Positions 24,362-32,779 are shown, counted from the first letter of the stretch. The stretch: DNA of 64,000 bases from Streptomyces violaceusniger Tu 4113 (GCF_000147815.2 NC_015957.1:5580001-5644000); one strand, 5' to 3'. Numbers and translations are program-made. The notes: a model not told the origin generated them from the letters alone.

Positions 24362-25570
24362 TCACCGGCAGCTCAGGGAGGCGCGGGCGTTGAGCGTGCG
24401 GACGTCGCCTCCCGTGGTGTCCCGGTAGGTGTCGGTGACGCGGGCGAGCTCCTCGGGGGTCCGCGCACCGGCCCGGTTCATGGCCCGGTTCGCCCGTACG
24501 ACGACCGCCGTCGCCTCGCGGCGCTCGGTCTCATAGCGGGCCAGCGCGGTCGCCACATCGTCCGCTCGCGCGAGTTCGCGAGCGAGGACGCGGGCGTCCA
24601 TGACGGCCTGGGACGCACCGTTGGCCCCCACCGGATACATCGGATGTGCGGCGTCGCCGAGCAGGGTCACCCGGCCGCTCCCCCACCACGGCAGCGGCTC
24701 GCGGTCGACCATCGGGTATTCGAGGATCTCGCCGCTGTTCACCAGCAGACCGGGCACATCGAGCCAGCCGAGCCGCCAGTGGTCGAAGTACGGCAGCACA
24801 TCGGCGAGCCGGCCCACCCGGTTCCAGGCCGCCTCCCCGGTGAGCGGCCCGGGCTCGGACACCCGCACCTGGCAGACCCAATTCACCCGGCCGCCGCCGA
24901 TCGGATACGCGACCAGCTCGGCGTCCCCGTCGCGCACGATCACCATCGAGCGCCCGGTCAGAAACGGCTCGGCTCGCGTCGTGCCGCGCCACATCCGGAT
25001 GCCCGACCACAGCAGCGGACCGTCCTGCGGATGCAGCGCGGCGCGGACGGCGGAGTGCAGCCCGTCGGCGCCGATCAGCGCCCGCGCGGCGCTCTCCTCG
25101 ACCGTCCCCGTCGCCCGGTCGAGGACGCGTACGCGCACGCCGCTCCGCTCCCCCGGCCCCGCTCCTTCCCCGGAGTCGTCGAATCCCACGACCCGCGCCC
25201 CGGTGCGGACCGCGTCCGCGCCCAGGCGCTCGCGGACCGCCGCGAGGAGCAGCCGCTGCAGCTCCCCGCGGTGGACCGAGTACTGCGGCCAGCGGTAGCC
25301 CTGGGCCATGCCCCGCGGTTCGGTGAAGACCCGGCGGCCGAACCGGTCGCCGTACACGTTCTCGGCGGTGGCCACGCCGATGGCGGCGAGCTCGTCGCCG
25401 AGGCCGAGTTCGATGAGCTCGCGCACGGCGTGCGGCAGCAGATTGATCCCGACGCCGAGCGGCCGGATCTCCCGGGCGCTCTCGACGACCGTCGTCCCGA
25501 CACCCGCCGCGTGGAGGCTCAGGGCGACGGCCAGCCCGCCGATCCCGGCCCCGGCGATGAGCACACTCAT
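24362..25570 (-). CDS. FAD-dependent aromatic monooxygenase (PHBH/salicylate-hydroxylase family)
   Basis: 402 residues of a class A flavoprotein monooxygenase. The dinucleotide fold is at the N-terminus (IAGAGIGGLAVALSLHAAG), the DG motif is in LIGADGLHSAVRAALHP, and the GD motif is LLGDAAHPMYPVGANGASQA. Relatives hydroxylate salicylate, 3- or 4-hydroxybenzoate or 6-hydroxynicotinate using NAD(P)H and oxygen. The ATG at 25570 overlaps the stop of the SnoaL-like gene by one base (TGATG); a GTG one codon earlier is an alternative start. The divergent LysR gene is the probable regulator. The substrate is unknown, but an aromatic acid is likely. Confidence 0.9.
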   Translation of the reverse strand: MSVLIAGAGIGGLAVALSLHAAGVGTTVVESAREIRPLGVGINLLPHAVRELIELGLGDELAAIGVATAENVYGDRFGRRVFTEPRGMAQGYRWPQYSVHRGELQRLLLAAVRERLGADAVRTGARVVGFDDSGEGAGPGERSGVRVRVLDRATGTVEESAARALIGADGLHSAVRAALHPQDGPLLWSGIRMWRGTTRAEPFLTGRSMVIVRDGDAELVAYPIGGGRVNWVCQVRVSEPGPLTGEAAWNRVGRLADVLPYFDHWRLGWLDVPGLLVNSGEILEYPMVDREPLPWWGSGRVTLLGDAAHPMYPVGANGASQAVMDARVLARELARADDVATALARYETERREATAVVVRANRAMNRAGARTPEELARVTDTYRDTTGGDVRTLNARASLSCR

Positions 25571-25971
25571 CACTCGGCTCCGGCCTCGGGGCGGATCTCG
25601 GGACGGATCTCGGGACGGATCTCGGGGCGGTCCATGATGCGCAGCCAGGTGCCGTCCGGCCGGCGGCGGGCCACCTGCACCCGGCCGCCGGTGTTGTCGG
25701 CGGGGCGGGTCGAGGTGAGGGCCAGATCGCCGTAGCGGACGGTCGGCAGCGCCTCCTCCACCTGGAAGGGGCGCGGCGCGTGCGCCAGCATCCGCTCGCA
25801 GACGGCACGGATCGCCTCCCGGCCGACTGTCATGGCACCCGGCGGGTAGGCGAGCACCGCGTCCTGCTCGTAGAGCTCGGCCAGCCCCTCGGCGTCACCG
25901 GCGTTGGCGCGCTCCACGAACAGCCGGGCCAGATCCTCGGGGGTGGTGGCACGGGCACGGGTCTCGGTCAT
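25570..25971 (-). CDS. SnoaL-like/NTF2-fold small protein
   Basis: 133 residues of the SnoaL/NTF2-like cone fold (LFVERANAGDAEGLAELYEQDAVLAYPPG, then VGREAIRAVCERML and WLRIMDRPE). Members include polyketide cyclases, steroid isomerases and ligand-binding partners. Here it is translationally coupled to the flavin monooxygenase, suggesting it isomerises or hydrates the monooxygenase product or protects its substrate. The ATG at 25971 follows AAAGGAG. Oddly, the C-terminus is a repeat of EIRP (three copies) encoded by a 12-base tandem DNA repeat at 25592-25627, so this tail probably varies between strains. Confidence 0.82.
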   Translation of the reverse strand: MTETRARATTPEDLARLFVERANAGDAEGLAELYEQDAVLAYPPGAMTVGREAIRAVCERMLAHAPRPFQVEEALPTVRYGDLALTSTRPADNTGGRVQVARRRPDGTWLRIMDRPEIRPEIRPEIRPEAGAE

Positions 25972-25980
25972 GGTCGACTC

Positions 25981-26034
25981 CTTTCGACTGCCTTTCGACT
26001 GCCTTTCGGCTGTCTTCGGCTGCCTTTCGGCTGT
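25981..26034. repeat. Short tandem repeat in the SnoaL-LysR intergenic region
   Basis: Five imperfect units of about 11 bases (CTTTCGACTGC, later CTTTCGGCTGT) run in phase with one turn of the helix immediately upstream of the SnoaL ribosome site. They may be a slipped-strand expansion or an array of regulator sites. Together with the 12-base coding repeat nearby they mark a repeat-prone locus. Confidence 0.7.
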
Positions 26035-26102
26035 CTCCACCCTCCGGCGGGCGCGATCAGAAGTCCAAGAGATGGTAAATCTGGTTGCTAGAATCAACGG
26101 TT

Positions 26103-26984
26103 ATGGAGCTACGGCAGCTTGAATACTTCGTGGCGGTGGCCGAGGAGCGGAACTTCACCCGGGCCGCGGAGAAGGTGCATGTGGCCCAGCCCGGGGTCAG
26201 CGCACAGATCCGCCGGCTGGAGCGCGAGCTGGGCGAGCAACTGCTGGACCGCTCGGGCCGCTCGGTGCGGCTGACCGAGGCGGGCGCGGCGGTGCTCCCC
26301 TACGCACGGGCCGCGCTCGCGGCGGTGGAGGGCGCCCGGCTCGCGGTCGACGAGCTGACCGGACTGCTGCGCGGCCATGTGGCGGTCGGGACGGTCACCT
26401 CGCACAGCGTGGATCTGCCGGGGCTGCTGGCGGAGTTCCACGACGCCCACCCGGCGGTGGAGATCACCCTCACCGAGGCCACCTCGGACGAGCTGCTGGA
26501 GGGCCTGCGCACGGGACGGCTCGACGCGGCGATCGTCAGCGTGGGCGCCACGACTCCGGCCGGTGTCGAGCTGGAGGTGATCACGGACCAGCCGATCGTG
26601 GCCGCGGTCAGCCCCGGCCATGAGCTCGCAGTGCACTCGGCCATCTCGCTGGACACGTTGCGGGGCCGTGCGCTGATCAGCCTGCCGCGCGGCACGGGGC
26701 TGCGCACCCGGATCGACGAGGCGTGCGCGGCCGCCGGTTTCACGCCGCATATCGCCTTCGAGGCCAGCGATCCTGAGGTGCTGGCGCAGCTCGCCGAGCG
26801 GGGGCTGGGCGCGGCGATCCTGCCCGGTGCGTTCGCCGAGGCGCGGTCGGACCGGCTGCGATCGGTCCGTATCGACCGGCCGGCCCTGCGCGGGCGGCTG
26901 GCCTTCGCCTGGCGGGCGGACGGCCCGAGCGGCCCGGCCGGCCGGGCCCTGGTCGAGCGCGCCCGCACCGCCCTGGCGGGCTGA
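26103..26984 (+). CDS. LysR-family transcriptional regulator
   Basis: 293 residues. The N-terminal winged helix MELRQLEYFVAVAEERNFTR..AQPGVSAQIRRLEREL is a textbook LysR domain; residues about 90-290 form the inducer-binding fold (GHVAVGTVTSHSVDLPGLLAEFHDAHP). It is divergent from the SnoaL-monooxygenase operon across 131 bases, the classic layout for a LysR activator and its target. There is no ribosome site before the ATG, while TAGAAT lies at 26089-26094 with eight bases to the ATG, so the message is probably leaderless or nearly so. TTG-N7-CAA at 26085-26097 is a candidate LysR-type contact. Confidence 0.92.
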   Translation: MELRQLEYFVAVAEERNFTRAAEKVHVAQPGVSAQIRRLERELGEQLLDRSGRSVRLTEAGAAVLPYARAALAAVEGARLAVDELTGLLRGHVAVGTVTSHSVDLPGLLAEFHDAHPAVEITLTEATSDELLEGLRTGRLDAAIVSVGATTPAGVELEVITDQPIVAAVSPGHELAVHSAISLDTLRGRALISLPRGTGLRTRIDEACAAAGFTPHIAFEASDPEVLAQLAERGLGAAILPGAFAEARSDRLRSVRIDRPALRGRLAFAWRADGPSGPAGRALVERARTALAG

Positions 26985-27000
26985 GCGTCCACACGCCCCA

Positions 27001-27030
27001 TTGACAGCTCACCAGGACAGATTCCAGAAT
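27001..27030 (+). promoter_or_regulatory. Promoter upstream of the TauD-type gene
   Basis: A consensus TTGACA (27001-27006) and CAGAAT (27025-27030) are separated by 18 bases. The expected start is near 27037, giving a transcript with about 300 bases before the dioxygenase gene. The first three bases of that transcript would be the ATG of a short ORF. Confidence 0.6.
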
Positions 27031-27036
27031 TGCGGC

Positions 27037-27114
27037 ATGATCAGGCACCGGTTCGACTCGACGGGACACCTTCGCGCCCCGGACCGGACCGGGTGTGAGC
27101 GCTCGGGCCTCTAA
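27037..27114 (+). CDS. Putative leaderless upstream ORF (25 codons)
   Basis: An ATG at the predicted transcription start opens a 25-codon frame ending in TAA (MIRHRFDSTG...GCERSGL). It lies 225 bases before the TauD-type gene. The layout (TTGACA promoter, leaderless short ORF, then a sulfur- or sulfonate-type gene) matches the cysteine-type leader peptide later in this window, and it contains one Cys codon near its end, but it lacks the usual RxxVDLxRxxSAxCR pattern. It may be a diverged attenuator peptide or a chance frame. Confidence 0.35.
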   Translation: MIRHRFDSTGHLRAPDRTGCERSGL

Positions 27115-27204
27115 CCGGGACTCTCCGCATCCCGCGGCCATCGCCCCCGCGCCCCCGAGGCCACGCCGGTCATTCCTCTGACGATCGCCGGTCATTTCCC
27201 CGCC

Positions 27205-27254
27205 GATCCGGACATCGTGACGACTGACGATCCGGACATCGCGACGATCCGGAC
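27205..27254. repeat. Direct repeats GATCCGGACATCG in the TauD-type gene leader
   Basis: GATCCGGACATCG occurs at 27205-27217 and 27229-27241, with a partial copy GATCCGGAC at 27246-27254. Just upstream CGCCGGTCATT occurs twice. These lie in the untranslated leader and may be regulatory or simple duplication. Confidence 0.6.
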
Positions 27255-27339
27255 GACGCTCCCGTGGTCCCCCTCGGCACGAGGGCATCTCCCCCCCGCC
27301 TGCCCTGCCCCTGCCCGTTGTCACGCATGAGGAGACGCC

Positions 27340-28275
27340 ATGACCGTCGTCGACACCACACCAGCGACCCTGCGCGAGGCCCCCATCCCGCCGGACGGGA
27401 TGTACGAGGGCCTGCGCATCCTGCGGCGCGTGCCCGAGGGGTGGGAGGAGCGTCCGTACGACCGGTTCGAGGTCGTGCCCCTCGGCCGCGTCATCGGGGC
27501 CGAGATCCGCGGGCTGGACCTGTCCCGGCCGCTGGAGCCCGCGCTGCGCGAGGAGCTGAACCGCGCCCTGCTGGAGTGGAAGGTGCTCTTCTTCCGCGGC
27601 CAGCACCTCACCCCGGAGCGGCAGCGCGGATTCGCCCGCCACTGGGGCGAGTTGGAAACCAATCCCCTGCTGGCCGCCGGTACCAGCGAGGATGTCGTCC
27701 GCTTCGACAAGGGTTCCGGCGCCACGCCGACCTTCGAGAACATCTGGCACACCGACGTCACCTTCCGCACCCGGCCCGCGCTCGGCGCCGTGCTGCAGTT
27801 GCGCGAGGTGCCGCCGGTGGGCGGGGACACCCTGTGGGCGGACATGGCGGCGGCGTACGACAACCTCCCGGCGGAGGTGAAAGACCGCATCGACGGCGCC
27901 ACCGCCGTCCACGACTTCATCCCCGGTTTCGCCCGCTTCTACGGGCCCGAGCGGCTGGCACCGTTCCAGGAGATGTTCCCGCCGGTGGAGCACCCGGTCG
28001 TGCGCACCCATCCCGAGACCGGCCGGCGGATGCTGTTCGTCAACACCTCCTTCACCACCCGGATCACCGGGATGGAGCGGGCGGAGAGCGACCGGCTGCT
28101 GAGCTTTCTGTGCCGGCAGGCGCATGTCCCGGAGTACCAGGTGCGTTTCCACTGGCAGCCGGGCGACATCGCGTTCTGGGACAACCGCGCCACGCAGCAC
28201 TACGCGGTCAACGACTACGCCCCGCATCGCAGGGTCGCCGAACGCGTCGCCATCGAGGGCGACCAGCCGTTCTGA
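27340..28275 (+). CDS. TauD/TfdA-family Fe(II)/2-oxoglutarate dioxygenase
   Basis: 311 residues with the double-stranded beta-helix core. The iron ligands are His137 and Asp139 in IWHTDVTF and His287 in NRATQHYAVND; the following HRRVAERVAI holds the Arg that binds 2-oxoglutarate. TauD releases sulfite from taurine, and relatives act on alkyl sulfates, 2,4-D or other carboxylates, so sulfur scavenging is likely but not certain. The ATG at 27340 follows AGGAGA. The ~300-base leader with a short ORF suggests attenuation-type control. No transporter is adjacent. Its 3' end lies within a 28-base tandem repeat. Confidence 0.9.
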   Translation: MTVVDTTPATLREAPIPPDGMYEGLRILRRVPEGWEERPYDRFEVVPLGRVIGAEIRGLDLSRPLEPALREELNRALLEWKVLFFRGQHLTPERQRGFARHWGELETNPLLAAGTSEDVVRFDKGSGATPTFENIWHTDVTFRTRPALGAVLQLREVPPVGGDTLWADMAAAYDNLPAEVKDRIDGATAVHDFIPGFARFYGPERLAPFQEMFPPVEHPVVRTHPETGRRMLFVNTSFTTRITGMERAESDRLLSFLCRQAHVPEYQVRFHWQPGDIAFWDNRATQHYAVNDYAPHRRVAERVAIEGDQPF

Positions 28276-28343
28276 CCACAGCCGAACGCGACCGGCCGTT
28301 CTGACCCCGGCCGACGCGACCGGCCGTTGTGACCGCGGCCGCC
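28259..28343. repeat. 28-base tandem repeat spanning the TauD-type stop codon
   Basis: Three consecutive copies of a 28/29-base unit (starting GCGACCGGCCGTTCTGACC) occupy 28259-28287, 28288-28315 and 28316-28343. The first contains the last codons and stop of the dioxygenase gene; the others repeat the end of the gene downstream. The original stop is the first one, so the duplications do not alter the protein. Confidence 0.85.
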
Positions 28344-28499
28344 CCGCGGTGGCCCCTGGTGCGATGATTTTCCGTCATCCGCGCAGCCCGTACCCGGCGC
28401 GGACTCGCTCCGGGCGGATGAAACCATGCACGGCAGGGGCCACATCGGAGGTATAACCGTTGCGGAGTGGTCAGTTGGCGAGCCGAGGGAAGGCGACGG

Positions 28500-31274
28500 G
28501 TGCGATACCGGGTCCTGGGGGCGCTTGAGCTGCGCGACGGCGACGGGTGGACTTCCCTGGGGCCGGCCAAGTGGCGGACGCTGCTCGCGGTGCTGCTGTG
28601 CCACGCCAATCAGACCGTCTCCACCGAGCGGCTCCTGGACGAGCTCTGGGGCGAGGACCGAGCGCCCCAGAGCGCCACCAAGCTGCTGCAGACCTATGTC
28701 TCCCGGCTCCGCCAGACCCTGGGCGACGAGGCCGGGCAGACCCTGATCACCGAGAAGCAGGGCTACAAGGCGCAGGGCTACCGACTGACGGTGGAGGCCG
28801 CCGAGTTCGACGCCCACCGCTTCGAGCAACTGGTCGAGGAGGGGCGGCGGAGCCTCGACCGGGAGGCGCCCGAGACCGCGGCGGAGCGGCTGCGCGAGGC
28901 GCTGGCGATGTGGCGCGGCGCCCCGTTCGCCGATGTGCCCCCGACCCCGGCGGTGGCGGCGGAGGCCACCCGGCTCGAGGAGTGCCGGCTGCAGGCCGTG
29001 GACGCCCGGATCGACGCCGACCTGCGGTGCGGGCGGCATACGGCCGTCCTGGGCGAGCTGGAGGCGCTGACCGCCGAGCATCCGTTCCGTGAGGAGCTGC
29101 GCGGCCGGCTGATGCTGGCCCTGTACCGGTCCGGCCGGCAAGCCGACGCTCTGGCCGCCTACCGCGATCTGCACCGGCTGCTGAGCGAGGAGCTCGGAGT
29201 CGAGCCGACCCCGCCGCTGCGCGGCCTCCACGAGCGGATCCTCAACGCCGACGCCTCCCTGACGGCGCCGCCCGCCCCGGAGGCGGACCGCCCCGCCTTC
29301 GCCGCGCCTCGCAAGGCCCCCCGGGGGCCCCGCCAACTGCCGCCCGCCAGCCCCGCGTTCACCGGCCGCCATGGCGAGGTCGCCGTGATCCAGGCGCTGA
29401 TGGACGCGGCCGGGGGCCCGGAGGCGGGCGAGAGCGGGCGGTCCGTGGTGCTCGCGGCCATCGACGGCACCGGCGGGGTCGGCAAGTCGACCTTGGCCAT
29501 TCACGCCGCGCACCAGCTCGCCGACCGCTTCCCCGACGGCCAGCTCTATGTGGATCTCTACGGGGCGACCGCCGGGCAGTCGGCCCTGGACCCCGGCGAG
29601 GTGCTCGGCCGGTTCCTGCGCGCCCTCGGCGTGGACGGTGCGAGCGTGCCGGGAGACACCGACGAGGCGTCCGCGCAGTTCCGTTCACTGGCGGCGGGCC
29701 GGCGGCTGCTGGTGATCCTCGACAACGCCGCGAGTGTGGACCAGGTGCGGCCGCTGATTCCCGCCGGGCCGGGCTGCGCAGCGCTGGTCACCAGCCGCGA
29801 GATGCTGACCACCCTGGAGGGCGCCACCCATCTGCATCTGGATGTGCTCCCCCAGGACCAGGCGGTGGCGCTGCTGGAGCGGGTCGTCGGCACCGAGCGG
29901 GTGCGGGCCGAGCCCGCGGAGGCGGAGGAGATCACCCGGCTGTGCGGCGGGCTGCCGCTGGCGCTGCGGATCGTCGGCGCCCGGCTGGCCGCCCGCCCCG
30001 CGTGGCCGCTGCGCACCCTCGTGGCCAAGCTGACCGACGCCCGCGGCCGGCTGGACGAGCTGCGGTTCGGCGATCTGGCCGTCCGCATCAGCTTCCAGGT
30101 GAGCTACGAGGCGTTCCGGCTCGGCCGGCGCTCCGACGACCTGGACGCGGTCCGCGCCTTCCGGCTGCTCAGCCTGGTGCACGGGCACGATGTGAGCCTG
30201 CCGGTGGCCGCCGCGCTGCTGGACCTGCCCGCCGACCGCACCGAGAACGCGCTGGAGCGGCTGGTCGATGCCCAGCTCCTGGAGAGCCGGGACTCCGTCC
30301 GCTACCACATGCACGATCTGCTGCGGCTGTTCGCGTCGGAGCAGGCGGAGCAGGAGGAGTCCGAGGCGGAGCGCTCGGCGGCGCTGGAGCGGGCGCTGTC
30401 CTGCTATGCGGCCACCGCCCAGCAGGCGGTCATCCTGCTCGACCCGCTCCGCCCCTGGCCCCGGCATCCCGGCAAGGGCCCGGCGGTCCCACTGACCGGC
30501 CAGGACGAGGCCGAGAGCTGGCTGAAGACCGAGCTCCCCAATCTGCTCGCCGCCGTCGCCCACGCGGCCGAGCCCGCCCAGCCCGAGGCGATCGCCCGTC
30601 TCGGGCTGCGGCTGGCGCGGGCGCTCCAGTGGTTCCTCTTCCCCCGGGCCCACGCCCAGGATCTGCAGACGGTCAACGAGCTGGCCATCGAGACCGCCCG
30701 CCGCCTGGGCGATCCGGCGAGCGAGGCATGGGCGCTGGACGGCCTCTCCGCCGCGTACTGGCTGCAGCACAGCTATGACGAGGTGCGGACCGCTCTGGAG
30801 TCGGCGCTGGAGATCTGGCGCGAACTGGGCCACCGGGAGGGCGAGTTGCGCTCCGCCTGTAATCTCGCGGACGCGCTGTGCGAACTGGGCCTGTTCGAGG
30901 AGGCCGGCACGGTGCAGGAGCGGCAGCTTGCCCTCGCCCGGGAGGCCGGGGATCTGCCGGCCGAGGTGATCGGTCTGGGCAATCTCGGCCGGGCCCACCG
31001 GGGCATGGGCCGTCCCGAGGACGCCCTGACCTGTTTCAAGGAGAGCCTGGAGTACGCCCGCCGCACGGGCAACATCCACCATGAGGGCTTCGCCCTCTAC
31101 GAGATCGGGATCACCTATATGGAACAGGGCAGGTTCGACGAGGGCCGGTCCCATATGGACCAGGCTCTGCCCGTGTGGCAGCGCCCCGGTACCTACGAGA
31201 GCTGGCGCGGACACACCTGGAGCGGGCTCTTCCCCGCCTGTATGACCCTGCAGATCGGCCCCGGCCCGCGCTGA
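28500..31274 (+). CDS. AfsR/SARP-type regulator with BTAD, NB-ARC and TPR domains
   Basis: 924 residues from a GTG at 28500, preceded by GAGGGAAGG at ideal spacing; relatives likewise begin with xRYRVLGxLE. Order: OmpR-like winged helix (about 1-95), BTAD (about 100-245), Pro-rich linker, NB-ARC ATPase with Walker A GTGGVGKSTLA and LLVILDNAAS (about 285-560), helical region, and TPR array to the C-terminus (LGNLGRAHRGMGRPEDALTC). This is the AfsR/RedD-like family of Streptomyces, usually activators of secondary metabolism. No biosynthetic cluster lies beside it, so its targets are elsewhere or it acts pleiotropically. Confidence 0.92.
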   Translation: MRYRVLGALELRDGDGWTSLGPAKWRTLLAVLLCHANQTVSTERLLDELWGEDRAPQSATKLLQTYVSRLRQTLGDEAGQTLITEKQGYKAQGYRLTVEAAEFDAHRFEQLVEEGRRSLDREAPETAAERLREALAMWRGAPFADVPPTPAVAAEATRLEECRLQAVDARIDADLRCGRHTAVLGELEALTAEHPFREELRGRLMLALYRSGRQADALAAYRDLHRLLSEELGVEPTPPLRGLHERILNADASLTAPPAPEADRPAFAAPRKAPRGPRQLPPASPAFTGRHGEVAVIQALMDAAGGPEAGESGRSVVLAAIDGTGGVGKSTLAIHAAHQLADRFPDGQLYVDLYGATAGQSALDPGEVLGRFLRALGVDGASVPGDTDEASAQFRSLAAGRRLLVILDNAASVDQVRPLIPAGPGCAALVTSREMLTTLEGATHLHLDVLPQDQAVALLERVVGTERVRAEPAEAEEITRLCGGLPLALRIVGARLAARPAWPLRTLVAKLTDARGRLDELRFGDLAVRISFQVSYEAFRLGRRSDDLDAVRAFRLLSLVHGHDVSLPVAAALLDLPADRTENALERLVDAQLLESRDSVRYHMHDLLRLFASEQAEQEESEAERSAALERALSCYAATAQQAVILLDPLRPWPRHPGKGPAVPLTGQDEAESWLKTELPNLLAAVAHAAEPAQPEAIARLGLRLARALQWFLFPRAHAQDLQTVNELAIETARRLGDPASEAWALDGLSAAYWLQHSYDEVRTALESALEIWRELGHREGELRSACNLADALCELGLFEEAGTVQERQLALAREAGDLPAEVIGLGNLGRAHRGMGRPEDALTCFKESLEYARRTGNIHHEGFALYEIGITYMEQGRFDEGRSHMDQALPVWQRPGTYESWRGHTWSGLFPACMTLQIGPGPR

Positions 31275-31307
31275 GGCGGGATCCGGGGCGGACGTCGGGG
31301 ACGGGGG

Positions 31308-31321
31308 GTACGACGTCGTAC
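31308..31321. other. Perfect 14-base palindrome between convergent genes
   Basis: GTACGACGTCGTAC lies midway between the stop of the SARP-type gene (31274) and the end of the convergent methyltransferase gene (31337). It has no loop, so it is a poor terminator; it could be a protein site or a weak hairpin. Confidence 0.45.
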
Positions 31322-31336
31322 GCGAGGTGGGCAGGG

Positions 31337-32173
31337 TTACGGCTTGCGGGCCACCCCGCCATAGGCCCACACCCGGCTCGGGTCGGACTCGGCGCCGATG
31401 CCCGGGCGCCAGGAGGGCAGTTGCACCAGGCCCGGGGCGAGCAGGTCGAGGCCGGTGAAGAACTCCATGATCCCGGCACGGTCGCGGGCGACCAGATTGA
31501 CGGGATCCCCGAAGCTGATGACCTCCCATTCCCGGTCGGTCTCGAGGGTGAAGTCACCGGTGGCGTGGGAGAGGACCAGACAACTGCCCGGTGCGGCCCA
31601 GTCCATGAACCGGCGGACGATGCCGATGGGGTTCTCCAGGTCCTCGATGTAGTCGAGGACGAGCGTCAGCAGGATGGCGACCGGCTGGGCGGGGTCGAGC
31701 AGCCGCCGCAGCTCCTCATGGCCGAGGAGATCGTCGGGCGAGCGGACGTCGGCCTTGACCATGGTGGTGCCGGAGACCGAGAGACGGGCCTGGCCGTGGC
31801 TGGCCACGATGGGGTCGTTGTCGGCGTAGACCACACGGGCCCGGGGATTCACGGCCTGGGCGATCTCGTGCACATTCGGGTTCGCCGGCAATCCCGCGCC
31901 GATATCCAGGAATTGGCTGATTCCACTGGCGGCGAGATGGCGGACGGCACGGTGCAGAAATCTCCGATTCGAGAGCGCGGTGTCGCGGACTTCCGGTGCG
32001 ACTCCGAGAAATCGCTGGGCCTGCTCGTAATCGGCGAGGTAATTGTCCTTACCGCCGACGAGATAGTTGTAGACCCTGGCCGGATTCGCCTCGCTGACCG
32101 CGAGACGGCCGTGGTCGGCCGGCCGCCACGCCCTTGTCCTGAGGAGCCCTATGCCGGGTCCGCTGCTCTTCAT
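31337..32173 (-). CDS. SAM-dependent methyltransferase, DUF574 type
   Basis: 278 residues of the actinobacterial DUF574 family: ARVYNYLVGGKDNYLADYEQAQRF near the N-terminus, the SAM-binding FLDIGAGLPANPNVHEIAQ, VVYADNDPIVASHGQA with the acidic ribose contact, and a C-terminal domain ending VWAYGGVARKP. The ATG at 32173 has AAGGGA before it. Streptomyces genomes hold dozens of such genes, commonly paired with regulators; substrates are mostly unknown. It follows a small gene of unknown function by 53 bases and is probably cotranscribed with it. Confidence 0.88.
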   Translation of the reverse strand: MKSSGPGIGLLRTRAWRPADHGRLAVSEANPARVYNYLVGGKDNYLADYEQAQRFLGVAPEVRDTALSNRRFLHRAVRHLAASGISQFLDIGAGLPANPNVHEIAQAVNPRARVVYADNDPIVASHGQARLSVSGTTMVKADVRSPDDLLGHEELRRLLDPAQPVAILLTLVLDYIEDLENPIGIVRRFMDWAAPGSCLVLSHATGDFTLETDREWEVISFGDPVNLVARDRAGIMEFFTGLDLLAPGLVQLPSWRPGIGAESDPSRVWAYGGVARKP

Positions 32174-32226
32174 CGTGATTCCCTTACCAATAGCACTGCC
32201 TCGCCTCACCTGCGGACGGTTCCGGA

Positions 32227-32550
32227 TCACTGCGGATGCGGAGCCGCGCCCGGACGCCAGGTGACCGTCTTACTGGGCCCCGGTTCGGCCCAGGCGACCG
32301 GGTCCCGCGCCCATAGGTGGAAGGGCAGTCCGACATCGGCGGACACCCGGCTGAGCTGCCCCCAGGAGTACGCGCCGGAGTGGGTCGCGGTGGCCCGGAG
32401 TGCCGCTTCCAGACAGGTGCGAGCGGTGTGTTCGGCCCGGCAGGTGCCACTCGGGCCGGACCCCTCCACCCCGCCGCAGAGCTGGAAGGTGCTCCAGGCG
32501 TAGAGGGGTTCGTCCTCGGTGCGAGGCTGATGCTGCTGGTCGACGTTCAC
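32227..32550 (-). CDS. Hypothetical small protein upstream of the methyltransferase
   Basis: 107 residues from a GTG with GGAGAGG four bases upstream. No family is recognised. It is polar with several Trp (YAWSTFQLCGG, HLWARDPVAWAEPGP) and two Cys in LCGG and GTCRAEHTARTC, and no signal or membrane segment. Codon third positions are strongly GC-biased in this frame and it precedes the DUF574 gene by 53 bases, supporting a real operon partner. A palindrome CGGTATACCG (32624-32633) lies upstream in the likely promoter. Confidence 0.6.
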   Translation of the reverse strand: MNVDQQHQPRTEDEPLYAWSTFQLCGGVEGSGPSGTCRAEHTARTCLEAALRATATHSGAYSWGQLSRVSADVGLPFHLWARDPVAWAEPGPSKTVTWRPGAAPHPQ

Positions 32551-32720
32551 AGGCCCTCTCCAGACGCGTCCCTGCCGGGCGGCTGTAGCGATGCGACCAG
32601 CATGGAAGAGGGCGGACCAGCGGCGGTATACCGGCGGTAAAGCGACGGCCGCGGCGGCTCGACCGGGTCCGCCCCGGTCGAGATCCCCGCCGCGGCCGCA
32701 TCGCGTTCCGCATGGGAAAG

Positions 32721-32764
32721 GCCCTGGTCACACGCGATGTGGCAGCAAGGCGTGTGACCAGGGC
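32721..32764 (-). terminator. Strong terminator after the epoxide-hydrolase-like gene
   Basis: GCCCTGGTCACACGC (32721-32735) pairs perfectly with GCGTGTGACCAGGGC (32750-32764), a 15-base stem with a 14-base loop, 15 bases after the stop codon at 32780. On the minus strand it is followed by CTTTCCC. Confidence 0.8.
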
Positions 32765-32779
32765 CGCCCGGTCACCCGG

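Noticed and set aside
32624..32633. CGGTATACCG palindrome upstream of the small gene at 32227-32550
   Set aside because: Short, and with no clear -35/-10 pair to relate it to. Mentioned with the gene but not given as an operator.
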